Origin: Mesostigma viride
Taxonomy: Eukaryota; Streptophyta; Mesostigmatophyceae; Mesostigmatales; Mesostigmataceae
DNA: 64,000 bases
Assembly: GCA_009746045.1 (NCBI GenBank)
Contig: RPFO01001598.1
Coordinates: 227,001 to 291,000 of the forward strand
Direction: 5' to 3'
A model generated the notes under the pieces. The model had not been told where the DNA came from. It did not search any database and saw only the letters and a program-made list of their open reading frames with translations. The translations under genes and the position numbers were made by a program. This document shows positions 12,077 to 25,000 of the stretch, in pieces. Every line of letters begins with the position of its first letter. The first letter of the stretch is position 1.

Positions 12077-12379
12077 TGCGCTATTGGGGGCCAGTAATAC
12101 GGGGCCACCGCCGCCGACCATCGTTTTACTCGCCGGTCCCAATTTCAATTCAGGGGCCGGCGCTTACCGCAGCAGTCAGGCCCTGGGACGGGCCCCTAGT
12201 ATCCAGGAAATTTTGCCTGGAGATGTCACCCCTCCTACTGTAACAGGAGACGAGGCGGTGTATAGTGTAGCGGCTATCCTCAGGACCAGTAACCTCCACC
12301 GGTCTGCGGACTTCCTCACTGGCCAGCAACGGGCCGCGGGGCCCGTGGGGAGAAAACAGGAGCATGCCCGTCGGGAAAG

Positions 12380-12665
12380 CGCTTGTCGCAGATGGCAGCC
12401 CGTTTCTCCTTGTCAATAATGCGGGCGCGGAATACGGATAATCCCATAAGCCCTTGCATTTTTCAAGCAATTGTGTCGTATGGGTCCGGGTCGCGCCGCG
12501 CCGGTGCCCGTCACGCGCTAGTTTGCCAGTGGCTTGCGATGGGGCAAGTAGACCCTGCCATAGGATGAGGTGTCTACCTGGTTGGCCCGTCTTAAGCCCC
12601 CCCGGCAGGCCGGGCGCCCACCGGTATTGACCTGGTCTGTGCGGGCAAGATGGCCGCGGGTGTAT
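12380..12665 (-). mobile_element. Decayed non-LTR retrotransposon 3' coding remnant
   Basis: On the minus strand, in shifting frames, this reads GHLARTDQVNT, a cognate of LRTGQPGRH, then VFRARIIDKEKRAAICDKR. It matches the remnants at 38632-38930 and 41540-41930. The GH-[LV]-[AV]-R stretch is typical of the region after the reverse transcriptase domain in LINE elements. Frame changes show it is dead. Confidence 0.65.
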
Positions 12666-13752
12666 AACCGCACATACGAGAGCCACCAACAACCCACGCG
12701 AGCCTGGCTGGTATGATGGGGTGGGCCAGCGGTGCCGCTTGAAATGGGCTGGCGGCCGTGGTCGTGGTTTACCACGCTCGTTACATGGCACGAGCCTGAT
12801 GGCTTGCGTGGCCGCGCTAGTGGGTCTATACCTTTGGGCTTGTTTCTGGCCGTGTATGAGGCTCAGTTGCTGCGGAGGTGCCAAGAGAAGTCCGGCAATT
12901 GCCGGCTGATTGAAAGAGCATGTCAAGCCCGTCCGGACGTAGTCGTGTAAAATAAAAACTCTCCGAACCAAGTGCGTCGTGTATAGATGTTTTCCTCGTA
13001 GAATCAATCATATGCAGTCAGCGCTACGTACATCCAAATTGGTGGATTAAATAAATCGTTCCCGTAGGGAGGCAAGCATCCACAGTTGTCTCACGTCATG
13101 GCCTCATCCACAATGGGCCTTGTCCATCCTCCGCATCCAAAGCACGGAGAGGCCTAGGCCCCCCCCCCCCCCCCCCCGTGCCCCCCCCGCTAGCGGTTCT
13201 TTGAAGGTGCGGGCCTTGCGGCGTCTGACATCACGGGGCCCGGCCCACGTCAGGGGCCAAGGATAGCCATGTCTTATACGCTTCGTGTGGCCCAGCGAGC
13301 CACCTTCTTTACGCTGGCTCTCTCTACCCTGCCACGTAGAATCCCTGCCCCTGGTCCATACCCCTCCCTCATGCACATGTGCTGGACTGAGACAAACTTT
13401 GACCTGGATGCATGCGATTATTCATCGCAAAAGAAATCACACACACTCTGGCTGCCATGCATGGGCGGTTGGAACGATATGTGTGCTAGCCCGTCCTGAC
13501 CGCATCAGGTTTAGATAACGTTACAGTTATCGCTGCGGCGGCGCCGCGTGCATCTCGCCAATGCGCCGACCGCTTGCCGAAGACTGCACTAGGTTACATG
13601 TCCAGCACACCAGCACTGCCAGGCTGCGCGCCGTGACGCTTTCTGTTAGGCTGAATGCGCGCCCGGCGCGCATCTGCGTCCCGCACGCGCATTCCCGTCT
13701 GGAGGGGACGCATGTGCGTGGGAGGGGCCGCTAGTAAATAACCCGCGTGGGA

Positions 13753-14329
13753 TCACCCCCTGCCCCCAATGTACACCATGCCGGGACGAGCGTGCTGCAC
13801 ACAGTACTGGGCAAGCGCCGCGCCGTCATAGCCAAATCAATGTTGGGAGGACATTGCACCCTCCGTGGAAGCAACGTAGGGGCGGGGCCTGGGGCCGGGG
13901 CGGGGCCACCACACGCACCATGCCGGTCCTCCTGTGACACTCACAGGACGAGGCGACCGCCGCGCCGACATAGCGGAAGACTGGGCTACGGTCGCACCCT
14001 GGGTGGTCACAGTACGTGTGATTGTAACGGGGACGAGGCATGAGACGGGGCCTGCCCGCCACCCGCACCATGCCGGGGCGAGCGTGCCTGTGACAGAGCT
14101 CGGCGGCCACCGCGCCCTCGCCGGCGAAGCTCGCGCGGACGTCGCACCCTGGGTGAGCACACTGTCGGGGACGGCGTGCCATCGCCGACGTCGTCGGGAT
14201 ACGTCGTCTGACCGGCACCTGCGGGCGAGTCGTGGAGCAAGGGCCATGACAACGGCGACGCAGTGGCAGAAGATGGCGAAGAGTCAGGCAAGCCAGGCTT
14301 CGTGAGCAAGAAGGGGAGAGTTGAGTCAT
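13753..14329 (-). pseudogene. EsV-1-7 repeat gene with a 4-bp frameshift
   Basis: Three repeats fit the EsV-1-7 pattern C-x4-C-x16-C-x2-H: CAHPGC..LCHRHARPGMVRV, CDHPGC..SCECHRRTGMVRV and CFHGGC..YCVQHARPGMVYI. The first two are intact in one frame from ATG 14329 (alternative ATG 14182). The third breaks at about 13837-13840, where TTGA interrupts ACA-TTTGGC; leaving it out restores exactly 16 residues between the cysteines and runs on to the stop at 13753. As it stands, the frame stops at 13826. EsV-1-7 proteins are known from brown algae (IMMEDIATE UPRIGHT), oomycetes, cryptophytes, some green algae and large DNA viruses, and are thought to be small zinc-binding modules. A sequencing error or a tiny intron remains possible; recent inactivation is the simplest reading. 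Confidence 0.75.
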
Positions 14330-14880
14330 CCGTCAGAAAACCTCGGACGAGATTGTTCACCTGCGGTCTAGATGTATCACTGCCTCGCTGAAACGGCTAC
14401 ACTGAAGGACCCGACGGCACCTCGTCTGATCAACGCGGGCGATCACGCAATGTATACAAGAACGACCCCGTCAGCGATGGCGAGACGCGCGAGTCCGGTC
14501 GCCGCCACGGGCGACGCACCATCCATACGAGGACAGTTGCTCGGGTCCAGTTCTGGCGGGACGGAGTTTTTTACGCGAATTCGGACTGTCAACGGCGGTG
14601 CCAGCTCCGCACGTGGACTGTCGTTTCTGACTTCTGAGGGTGCCCATTGACGCTGTCGGTTGTTCACGAGCACGTCTTCTCCGGGAGCAAGGTGTACAGT
14701 CACACAGGCGGCCTGACGGCCGAGTCATAGTTTGGGGGTCGGACAGAGTCATAGTTGGCGGCCGAGTCAGATGTAACAGATGCAGAAGTGTGCCACGGAG
14801 GACGGGGGCATTCCCAAGTCTTGCGATGTCAGTAGACCCCTTCTGAAGACCGCGTCAGTCATGCTGTCCACATGCAGGGT

Positions 14881-15310
14881 CTGTACAACCCGGCCTTGTC
14901 GACGACCGTGAACAACGCGCGTTGAACAATCTTTGTCGGTGTGCAACTGTCAGTCGTCCCGCCCGGGCCGCTGTGGGCGACGTCGGCTCTTGCAAGTCGT
15001 TCCGAGCCAAGCAGGACGCGCTGCACGGTACGGCAGAATCCACAATCGACCCCGCCGGGTGTACGGAATCTGTGGCACACGCAGGGTCTGTACAACCCGG
15101 CCTTGTCGACGACCGTGAACAACGCGCGTTGAACAATCTTTGTCGGTATGCAAGTGTCAGTCGTCCCGCCCGGGCCGCTGTGGGCGACGTCGGCTCTTGC
15201 AAGTCGTTCCGCGCCAAGTAGGACGCGCTGCACGGCACGGCAGAGTCCACAACCGACCCCGCCGGGTGTACGGAATCTGTAATGCCTACAAGGGTTGTAC
15301 AACCGGCCTT
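14881..15310. repeat. 207-bp tandem repeat, two full copies plus partial
   Basis: CTGTACAACCCGGCCTTGTC recurs at 14881 and 15088, and a diverged form near 15295, giving a 207-bp period. The unit is 69 codons long and lacks stops in several frames, so its open frames may be incidental. A single dispersed copy lies at about 9703-9833. Confidence 0.9.
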
Positions 15311-15772
15311 AGGCAAGACTGTACCGTAGGGCGCCGTAGCAGCGTATACTTTTATACAAGTGTTGTGATCACTGATTAGGACGTACAGTACCTCTCCCCG
15401 GGAACGGAGAACGCTGGAAAAACTGGCGCCTCAGCTTTGCCTCAGCTGCCGTACTTCCAGTGTTAAAAAACCTGACATTCGTCACTGTCTTATTTATGGA
15501 GTCTTCTTGGAAAACGTGGCTGTGGGCTTGTGGCTCTGCCAACCTTACTGACGTCGATAGAAAAATGCAGAGATGGCGATGGCGATGACGAGTACGTTAT
15601 TTAATGAGAGATCACCACAAAATGCAAATAATCGAGCATCGAGAATTGCGTAGCTCCGCAGCGTTTGCAGAAGAATTTGCTTTTCTGCCATGGCCGCACG
15701 ACGCTACGGCGGTTGGCGGTCGGTCTACATAGAAGTGGGGCAATTACCAGCAGCGTTTGATTGAGTCCCAAC
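15311..15772. other. 5' flank of the IPT-repeat gene
   Basis: No other gene is seen. The region holds the presumptive promoter and 5' UTR of the gene starting at 15773; I recognise no TATA box or other defined element. Confidence 0.4.
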
Positions 15773-18700
15773 ATGGGGAAATTTTCGCTACATGAAAGGC
15801 CTTTGGGCTTCTTATTTGTCCTTCTGTCCCTCACATGCCTAATTCAACAAGTCTTATCGGCTCCGGTGGTCCAGAGTGCCAGCATCGTGCCAACGTCCGG
15901 CGGGACTGTCGTGATTACTGGCACGGGCTTTGGGACGACGCAGACACTTCAATTGGTCGTCGTTGGCGTCGTTCCATGCAGCAACTACTCCGTCACGATA
16001 CCTGATACAGAAATTACATGTACAATAGGTCCGGGAACGGGGTCGAGTATCGCCATCACGGTACAAGTGGCCGGCGTGATGTCGCAGGAGGCATACGTGT
16101 TCTCGTACGGCGCCCCGACCGTGGCCAGCGTGACCTCATCCACCACCGCGGGAGGTCCCATCACCGTGACTGGTACCAATTACGGCCCCTTTGGCCCCGC
16201 GTTCGTCACGTCCGTGACCATCGGGGGGGCAGCGTGCGTGAACGCGACAGTGACTGTCAACCACACGGTCATCCAGTGCAACGCGCCCAAAGGCGTCGGC
16301 GTCAACCTGGACGTCGTCGTCACCATCTCGGAGCTCGGCAGCAACACCTCCGGCGCTGGCATGTACTCATACCTCCCCCCCGCTGTGACAGGGGCTGTCT
16401 CGGTCTCCTTTGGTGGTGGCGTGACCACGCTCACAGGGACCTCCTTTGGCCCCGTAGGCAGCGCCTACCTGGGCAACGTGACCGTGACCAGCCCCGACGG
16501 TCTCATCACCTTCCCCTGCGCCAATCCCGTCGTCGTGACTGACTCCATCGCCATGAACTGCACGATGCAGAAAGCCGCGTCCGCGGACCTCACGATACAG
16601 TACGGGGTCACTGTAATCGTGGCGGGCCAGAGCAGTGGGACCAGCGGGCTGGGCGTCTTTAAATATATTGCACCGACGATCACGGGCGTGTCCACGATCT
16701 CCCACTTCGGTGGCCTCGCCTACATCACGGGGAGCTTCTTTGGCCCGGCGGGCGTGAACGTGACGATGCGGGTAAACACTCTCCTGGTGACCACGGGGGT
16801 CAACTCCGCCCTCGGGGGCATCCAGACCGTGTGCAACGTGGAGACGCGCGACGTGCGCATCCAGTGCACGATGCCAGCATACAGCGCGCCGGGAATTGGG
16901 ATCATGAACCCGTCCATCACCATCTCCATCCCCGCCATCATGATGGTCTCCACCAACACCTACACCGGCTTCTCCTACGACGGGCCCACCATCGAGGGCC
17001 TCTCGTCAGGATCCCAGTTCGGAGGCGACACCATCACAATCACGGGGCGCAACTTTGTCTCTGGGCTCGTCTCCTTCAACGCCGTCACGGCGGCTGCGGG
17101 GATTACCTCCATCCTAATCAATGGCGCCGATGTCACTTCCACCCGCACTGTGGTGAATGCTACCGCCGTCACCGTGACCAACCCGGCGTCCCCACTGGCA
17201 CCCCGGACATCGCAGGCCGCGGACATCGTCATGATCGTGAACGGGCTCAGCACGGGTTCCTCTGGGAACGGGAAATTCAAGTTCCTGGGGCCGCTGATCA
17301 CGTCCATCCGGCCACCCCCAACCGGCGGGGGCGTGCTGACCATCTCCGGGCAGCGATTCGGCCCGCTGACGACCACCGTGAACTACCTCTCGAGCGGTCC
17401 AGGCATCGTGGTGTGCAAGAATCTGGCGTGCACGCAGACGCTCGCCTGTACGGGGCAGGCGGTCACGACGGCCGATGTAACGATGAAGTGCACCCTGGAG
17501 GGGGGTGTCATCGCAGGCACGGACATCAAGGTCACGATCAACGGGCTCACGGATGGCGGCTCGGGCGCCCGCAAGTTCAGCTACGAGGGTGAGTGGGCGC
17601 AGATGACATTGGTGTGATAGCTTAGTGGGTGGGCGCGGTGAATTGCTGCAATAGTTCAGCTACGAGGGTTGATGGGCGCAGGAGAAATTATTGTAATTGG
17701 CTAGCACATGGGTGAGTGGGCGCGGGGGATGTTATTGTTTTAGTTTAGCTATGAGGGTGGGTGGGCTGAGGGGAGGTTATTGTAATATTTCAGCTACGAG
17801 GGTGAGCGGGCTTGCAGGTAATTCCTGGTTGTTTGGAAGGAAAACGCTCCTCTGGCATCTAGACTCCCACTGATGTTGTGCTGGGAATAGAGTTATGCGA
17901 GGGTGCGCGGGTGCGAAGGGAATGGGCATCTCTTGCCATAAATCCCCCCCATGTAGTTGGACTCCACTTGTGCTATGGTAGTGGTACTTTCGGTGCGAGG
18001 GGGAGCGGGCGTGGTGGGGGATGAAGCACTGGGTTCTCCTGCGTCACCTCTGTGTAGAGTCCCGCCTGTTGTTTAATAAACTGTTGGGGCGAATCTCGCC
18101 TAGGATGCTGAGATGGTAGTTGGGGCTATCACCCATGCGCATGAGCATGGGCCTATGGGCATGAGCATGGGATTGGGTTGGCTACAGGGGCCGATAGCCC
18201 AGCATGACCGCGAGGGGATTTTGCCACGGGTGAAGTGTGCTGAGGAAGCGGAGTAGGCCGAGGCTAGCCTTGCGGGGCGGTCCGATGGCTGCAGCAAGGT
18301 GTTAAAAGGTTTTACAAGGGGCACAGGTGGACACAGCTACTTATTGAAGCATGGAAGTGTCAATTGAACCTGTTGAGGGTAAGCTGCAATTATGACCACG
18401 TGCGAGGCTGTGTGCGCCGGCAGGTGGCTGCGTGGGCCGGCGGGTGGGTAGCTGGGCAGGTGGTCACGTTTTGGGGAGAGGGGGTGGCCTATCCATGCAA
18501 AGAATGCCATGGTGGAAGCAGGCTATTGGATGCTGGGATCCTGCTGGATGGCATGCACAGGGTCCCAGGATTTCGCCTACCAAGAAGTGCTGCGTGCAGC
18601 CAGCAGCAGCAAACCTAGTCAGCCCAGGCCTGGGGCGGTCCCGTGCAGCTGGCATTCGCAAGCCTCAGGGATGCGTCGCCTGATAAGTGGCTGGGGGCTA

Positions 18701-18975
18701 GCGGGACCATCAACAGCTCCTTTATCGTTACTCTGGCGGCATGTCTCCCCTGGACACCAGATAGGGCCACGTCTGGTCGTTGTTACCTGAGTACCTGGTC
18801 CACGGCCACACCATGATTTCCACTGATCTGCAACGATGTCCACTAACCTGCCCTACAACATGCTGACATCTGCCTCTCTCCCCCATGGCGCTTCGTTGTG
18901 CGGACCGTTCTTCTTGCTTTCTGTCATGGCCCTGTCTGCCGTGGCCTTCCCTCCCCTGCAACCCTCCCCCTGCCC

Positions 18976-19013
<38 letters not shown>

Positions 19014-22000
19014 CTTCCACGAACAGCCCCCGTGATCATGTCTGTGACCGGTAACCCCCCCACCAGTGGCGGCCCCATATCCCTGTCAGGGACGTCGTTC
19101 GGGCCCACGGGGTCCACGTACGCGAGCCTGACTGTGGACGGCCTGCCCTGCGCCAACCCCACCGTGACAGTGGCCCACTCCGCGATGACCTGCACGGCGC
19201 CCGAGGGTACAGGCGACGAAGCGGCGCTCATATTTACGCTGACGAGCGCCGAAGGGCTCAAGATAAACAGTCGCGTGGAGAAGATTCTGCAGTATCTACG
19301 TAGGTGCTATTGCTTAGCAAGGGAGTCACTTTGTGGGGGGGTGGGGGTGGCAGACACAGCGCGGGACTTAAGAGGCAAACTAAGGGCATGTAATTATGTA
19401 GAACCAGCAGGGCGTGCGACTGTGGAAGCAGGAGGGCATGGGATGCTTATTGTTGCGATTTGCCTGCCTGTCCTGCGTGGCGGGTCAAGTAGTGCAGGTA
19501 AGGTGTGACAGGGTTCACTGGCACGCCTGCTTGTCATTTGGAAGCCGCGCTTGTCGGCTCGTGTGTTTCTTTGCCGTATGGCTTGGGTTGTTTGGTTCAC
19601 TATGTTTGTTATTTTGGCTACTTCTGGAACTGTTGTTTGCTCGTCCGCTCGCGAGACTAGTTTGTCATCACATGATCACACCTCCCTTTCTCCCACCACC
19701 AACTACTCTCTCCTTCCCTTTCAATTCTGACCGCCACCCCCACCCCATTACACCATCAACCATCTCTGAGTTGTGCCTAACAACAGCCATGAGTTGCACC
19801 ATACGCCACAAGAGCCCCCATCCCGCCTAATAGTTAGTTTTAGGCCATACTAGGAACCAAGCATGCACACAGGTAGGGCCACTTGGGGAAATAGTGGGTG
19901 GTCCCAGTACGAGGTCCCTGTGCTCTATAAATAGCACCCCCCTCAGGGGGGTACGGTGAGTGTGTGATGTGACACCCTTGTAATGCATGATGGACCCTTT
20001 TTTTCAATGAGTTGACCCTGGGATTGGTTTTCATCCCAGCACTAACACTTGTAAAGGGACTCATCAGCTGGTGCCAAATATCACTGGTTTATCTCCCTAC
20101 TCAGACAGCTGTGCATCAGGGTACCCCAGTACCCCATTGACTTTGCCTGGGGTGTTCACCCTTGTCCGGTGGTCAGATATTGTCAGAAAAGCGTGCTGCG
20201 CGCAGCACGGATCTAGACCTTCGTGCTGACCTAAACATTTCCCACGAAAACATTCCCGTGCAATCGACAGTTCTGCCACAAACTTATGCCGATTTTTTAC
20301 CATGAGTTGAACTCATGGTCGAAGATTGGCTTGAGGAAGGTTTAGGGGTTAATACCTGCGGCCCCACCCTACCCACCCATGTGTCATATATCCGCATGCT
20401 TCCCTCCCTGCCCCCGCAACCAACGTGCTCTTGACGCCTTATAGCGGAAATCCCAGAAACCTCCCAAAATTACAGGAGTCAGATATGACCTGATGGAATT
20501 TTCTTGCCCCCCAGCACTCACCTCCCACCCTGCCTCACCCCCCCCCCTCCCCGCCCACCCTAACCCGGCCCCCCCCACCACCTGCCCCAAATCTTCCCCC
20601 CCACACTCTCTCCCCTCCCTCCCCCCCCGCAGCCCCCGCGATCACCTCCTCCAACATCATCACGACGGGGCCCGGCACGCGGCCGCTGATCATAACGGGC
20701 ACCAACCTGGGGCCCCTGGGCTGCACCACCAAGGCTATCTTCAAGGTGGGAATCCTCAACGCGGAGACGGAGGAGTGCACGAGCGTGTGCGTGACGGTCG
20801 CGCACACGCAGATGACATGCATGTTCGCGGGGCAAGGGCGCACGGGAACGGGGCGCTCCATCAAGCTGTCAATCAACGGCCAGTCAGCGCCTGTCTACCT
20901 GGGCCTTGCCTTCCAGCGTACGTGGGGCATGGGATGGCGAATGCGGGTTACGGGATGCGGGTGTTGATTGTGGGGGGTGAATGCTGGTTGTCGAAAGTGC
21001 AATCTAATCCTTTCATTTTTATGTGAACAACAAAGGATCATGGTCCTGCTCCTTTCGACATGGTTCCCTCTTCCATAAGTGGCCCCATCCTCTGTTGCAC
21101 CTAGTTACTAGTATCAAGGTAGTATCAAGCCGTCATGTCTACTACATATCACCCACATCACTCTGCTAAATTCATACGTTTAATTCAGTTTCTCCATAAA
21201 ATCTCATTTGTTTTTTGCTTGTCCGCCCTCCCCCCTGCCCCCGCTCATGCCCCCCACCCTCCCCCCCATCCCCGGGCCCTCACCACCTGCAGCACCCACG
21301 ATCACCGGCGTGACGACGGCACCCTCCATGTTCGGCGGCACGCTGATGCTGTCCGGGACCAACTTTGGCATCGACAAGAACCGCGTGTCCGTGGCCGTGA
21401 CGGGCGACGGCCTGCCCGACTGCGTGATGAACAGTGTGACCAACCACGCGGCGCTCTCCTGCGAGGTCGTCTGCCTCAACCCTTGCAACCTAGCCGTGCG
21501 CGATGTCACCGTGACGGTCGACGGCCAAACCTCGGGGACCACAGGCGCAGGGATTCTCCGCTACATCGGCCCCAGCGTTACTTCCGTCAACGTCACTTCA
21601 TGGATTGCAGGGGCCGGGTACCCCGTGTACATCCACGGGAATAACTTTGGCAACGAGGACCTCACGGGCACTGGCAAGGGTAGCGGCGACAACAGCGTCG
21701 TCGACTTTGTCAAGATTTGCCCGTTGGCGACCGTGGCATTGTGTAATGCTGGCAACGCGTGGATCGTCGCCACAGGACCCGGAGTGGGGGGGAAGCCCAA
21801 GGTTATACAGGATGATGTCAAGATCGAAGCGCACGTGCCGTCACAGGTGGGTGGCTTGTAGTATAGTAGTAATTGCACGGGTGGGTCGCTTATAGTATAA
21901 TTGCACAGGTGGGTGGTTTATAGTAGAATCGTCACAGGTAAAGCCATCTCCTAACGCTGTTGCAATAGCCCTGTGCTGCAAGTCTTCAGTATATTTTTTA

Positions 22001-25000
22001 TTCCCCCGCACCAAGTCCCCCTCTTCTTTCTCTCCAACACCTGTGCTCTTTGCCGTTGCTGGCTGTCGCCGGTTGTCACTGCCTGCGCCTGCCTCTCACT
22101 GCCTCTCACTGCCTCTCACTGCCTCTCACTGCCTCTCACTGCCTCTCACTGCCTCTCACTGCCTCTCACTGCCTCTCACTGCCTCTCACTGCCTCTCACT
22201 GCCTCTCACTGCTCTCACTGCCTCTCACTGCCTCTCACTGCCTCTCACTGCCTCTCACTGCCTCTCACTGCCTCTCACTGCCTCTCACTGCCTCTCACTG
22301 CCTCTCACTGCCTCTCACTGCCTCTCACTGCCTCTCACTGCCTCTCACTGCCTCTCACTGCCTCTCACTGCCTCTCACTGCCTCTCACTGCCTCTCACCG
22401 CCTCTCACTGCCTCTCACTGCCTCTCACTGCCTCTCACTGCCTCTCACTGCCTCTCACTGCCTCTCACTGCCTCTCACTGCCTCTCACTGCCTCTCACTG
22501 CCTCTCACTGCCTCTCACTGCCTCTCACTGCCTCTCACTGCCTCTCACTGCCTCTCACTGCCTCTCACTGCCTCTCACTGCCTTTCACTGCCTCTCACTG
22601 CCTCTTCCTGCCTCTCACTGCCTCTCACTGCCTCTCACTGCCTCTCACTGCCTCTCACTGCCTCTCACTGCCTCTCACTGCCTCTCACTGCCTCTCACTG
22701 CCTCTCACTGCCTCTCACTGCCTCTCACTGCCTCTCACTGCCTCTCACTGCCTCTCACTGCCTCTCACTGCCTCTCACTGCCTCTCACTGCCTCTCACTG
22801 CCTCTCACTGCCTCTCACTGCCTCTCACTGCCTCTCACTGCCCTCACTGCCTCTCACTGCCTCTTTCTGCCTCTCCCTGCCTCTCCCTGCCTCTCACTGC
22901 CTCTCCCTGCCTCTCCCTGCCTCTCACTGCCTCTCCCTGCCTCTCTCTGCCTCTCACTGCCTCTCACTGCCTCTCACTGCCTCTCACTGCCTCTCACTGC
23001 CTCTCAATGCCTCTCAATGCCTGGGGCTGCCTGTCCCTGCTGCTCCTCGTACCCCCACCATCGGCCGTGGCGCGTGCCCAATCGGCTGTTGACGCATGCC
23101 AGGTCGGCGCCGGCTGGACCGTCCTCGTGCAAGTCTCCGGTGTTGACTCGGGCACCTCGGGCGAGCGCAAGCTCGACTTCCGCGGCCCCGTGATCACCTC
23201 CTTTACCACCCTGGACACCCCTGGCGGCCTGGTCACCATCTCCGGCCACGGGTTCGGCACGCTGGGCGGCTCAAACATGGTCTCGGTGACGGCCAACGGC
23301 AACCCGAACATCATCCTGGCGGCCGGGTGCTTGGTCACCGTCTCCGGCGCGGTCTCCCCCCTGCCCATCCTGTCCAAGATGACATGCATCGTGCCACCTG
23401 GCGTCGGCACGCTCGCGATCGTGATCACCATGTCCAACGGCCTGGGCAAGGTCCTCGCGAGCGAGCCGGCAAACTTCAAGTACAACCCGCCCACGGTCAT
23501 CTCGGCCACCTCGGCACCGCAGGCCGGCGGGTACATCACCGTCATCGGTACCAATTTCGGGCCCGTGTCGTCCGCGGGGATCGACAAGATCGAGGTCTAC
23601 GTGGGCAGCACGCTCAAGGGCGTGTGCGCACCCTTCAACATGGTCAGGGACCACGTGGAGCTCCGCTGCTCCGTCCCAGGGAGCCTGGGTGCCAGCCTGG
23701 GCCTCGTCGTGTACATCGGGGGGCAGAGCTCGGGGACCACGGGGGCTGGGAAAGTGGGCTATGATGGGCCGACCATTCTCTCGGTCGACCCGATCCCGAC
23801 TGACGCCATAGGGTCCGTGAACGGGGTGTTCCGGCCGTCTGCTGTGACCATCCACGGTTTCAACTTTGGTGCCGTGGGCCCACTCGTCACCCCCGTGGTG
23901 ATCGGAGGAAAGGCCGCCCCAGGGATGGTCACTGTACTGGATACAGTGATCGAGGTCCCATGGGGCGCAGGCTCTGGGACGGACTACGACGTGGTTGTGT
24001 CTATTAACGGCCAGAGCACGGGGCCATCGGGGGACGGCATCCCCGCGGGCCTCGCTAACGGTTCTGGCGTCCGCAAGTTCCGGTACTATGCCCCTATAGT
24101 GACCGGCTACTTGCAGCCGGTGTCTTACTTCGGGGGCCAGGAGACGATCATCGTCGGGGAGCAGTTTGGTTGTGTGGACGGGGTGTTCACAGGGTGCCTG
24201 CTCCCCGTTGGGAGCAACTTCACGGCTGTCGACGTCACGATCGGCGACCTACCCTGCACGAACGCGCGCGTGACCAAGCTGCTCTCCCCTCCGGGCCACG
24301 GGACGCAGATCACGTGCGTGGCGCCGGGCCTGCTCAACGCGCCACTTGGCATCACGGCGGTCGACGTGGTCGTGACGGTGACGGGCCAGAGCAGCGGGAC
24401 CACCGGGGTGGGCAAGTACGCATATGTGGGGCCCAGCATCACCAACGTGAGCGAGGCGTCCATCTTCGGCGGCAAGGTGGTCGTCATGGGCAGGAACTTT
24501 GGCCCCGTCGGCGCGGCCAACATCCAGCAGGTCATCATCGCGGGCAAGCCGGAGGACGCCACCGCGGGGGGGCTATCGGCGACTGTCACGGTGGAGAACA
24601 CGCAGATCGAGTTCAACGCGCCACCTGGCACAGGCACACGCGTCAACCTGGCGTTCGTGATCGCGGGGGTGTCCACGGGGACCAGCGGGTTCGGCATGCT
24701 CACCTTCCGGTACGTTGCTGGCGCTAGGGTGGGCAAGCTTCTTCTTGTACGTTTGCGGGCGCTAGTGTGGGCAAGGTACTTCCGGCACGTCGCAGGTGCT
24801 GGAGGCGAGGCTGTTCCGGCACAACAGGGTGGGCGAGATTGTTTTTTAGTACGATGCAGGTGCTAGTGGGCAAGGGTGGGTGATTTTGGGCAGTACATAA
24901 TGGGCGCTAGGGTGGGCAAGTTTCTTCCCATTCGTTGCGGGCGCTTGGATGGGCAAGGTACTTCCGGCACGTCGCGGGCGCTAGGGTGGGCGAGAGTGGG

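Noticed and set aside
12150-13007. A 285-residue minus-strand frame as a gene
   Set aside because: It wanders in and out of the frames of a decayed LINE remnant and has no consistent domain.
21973-23193. Long frames of repeated LSLPLTASHC
   Set aside because: They come from the 10-bp CCTCTCACTG minisatellite inside an intron; only the part after 23103 is an exon, in one frame.
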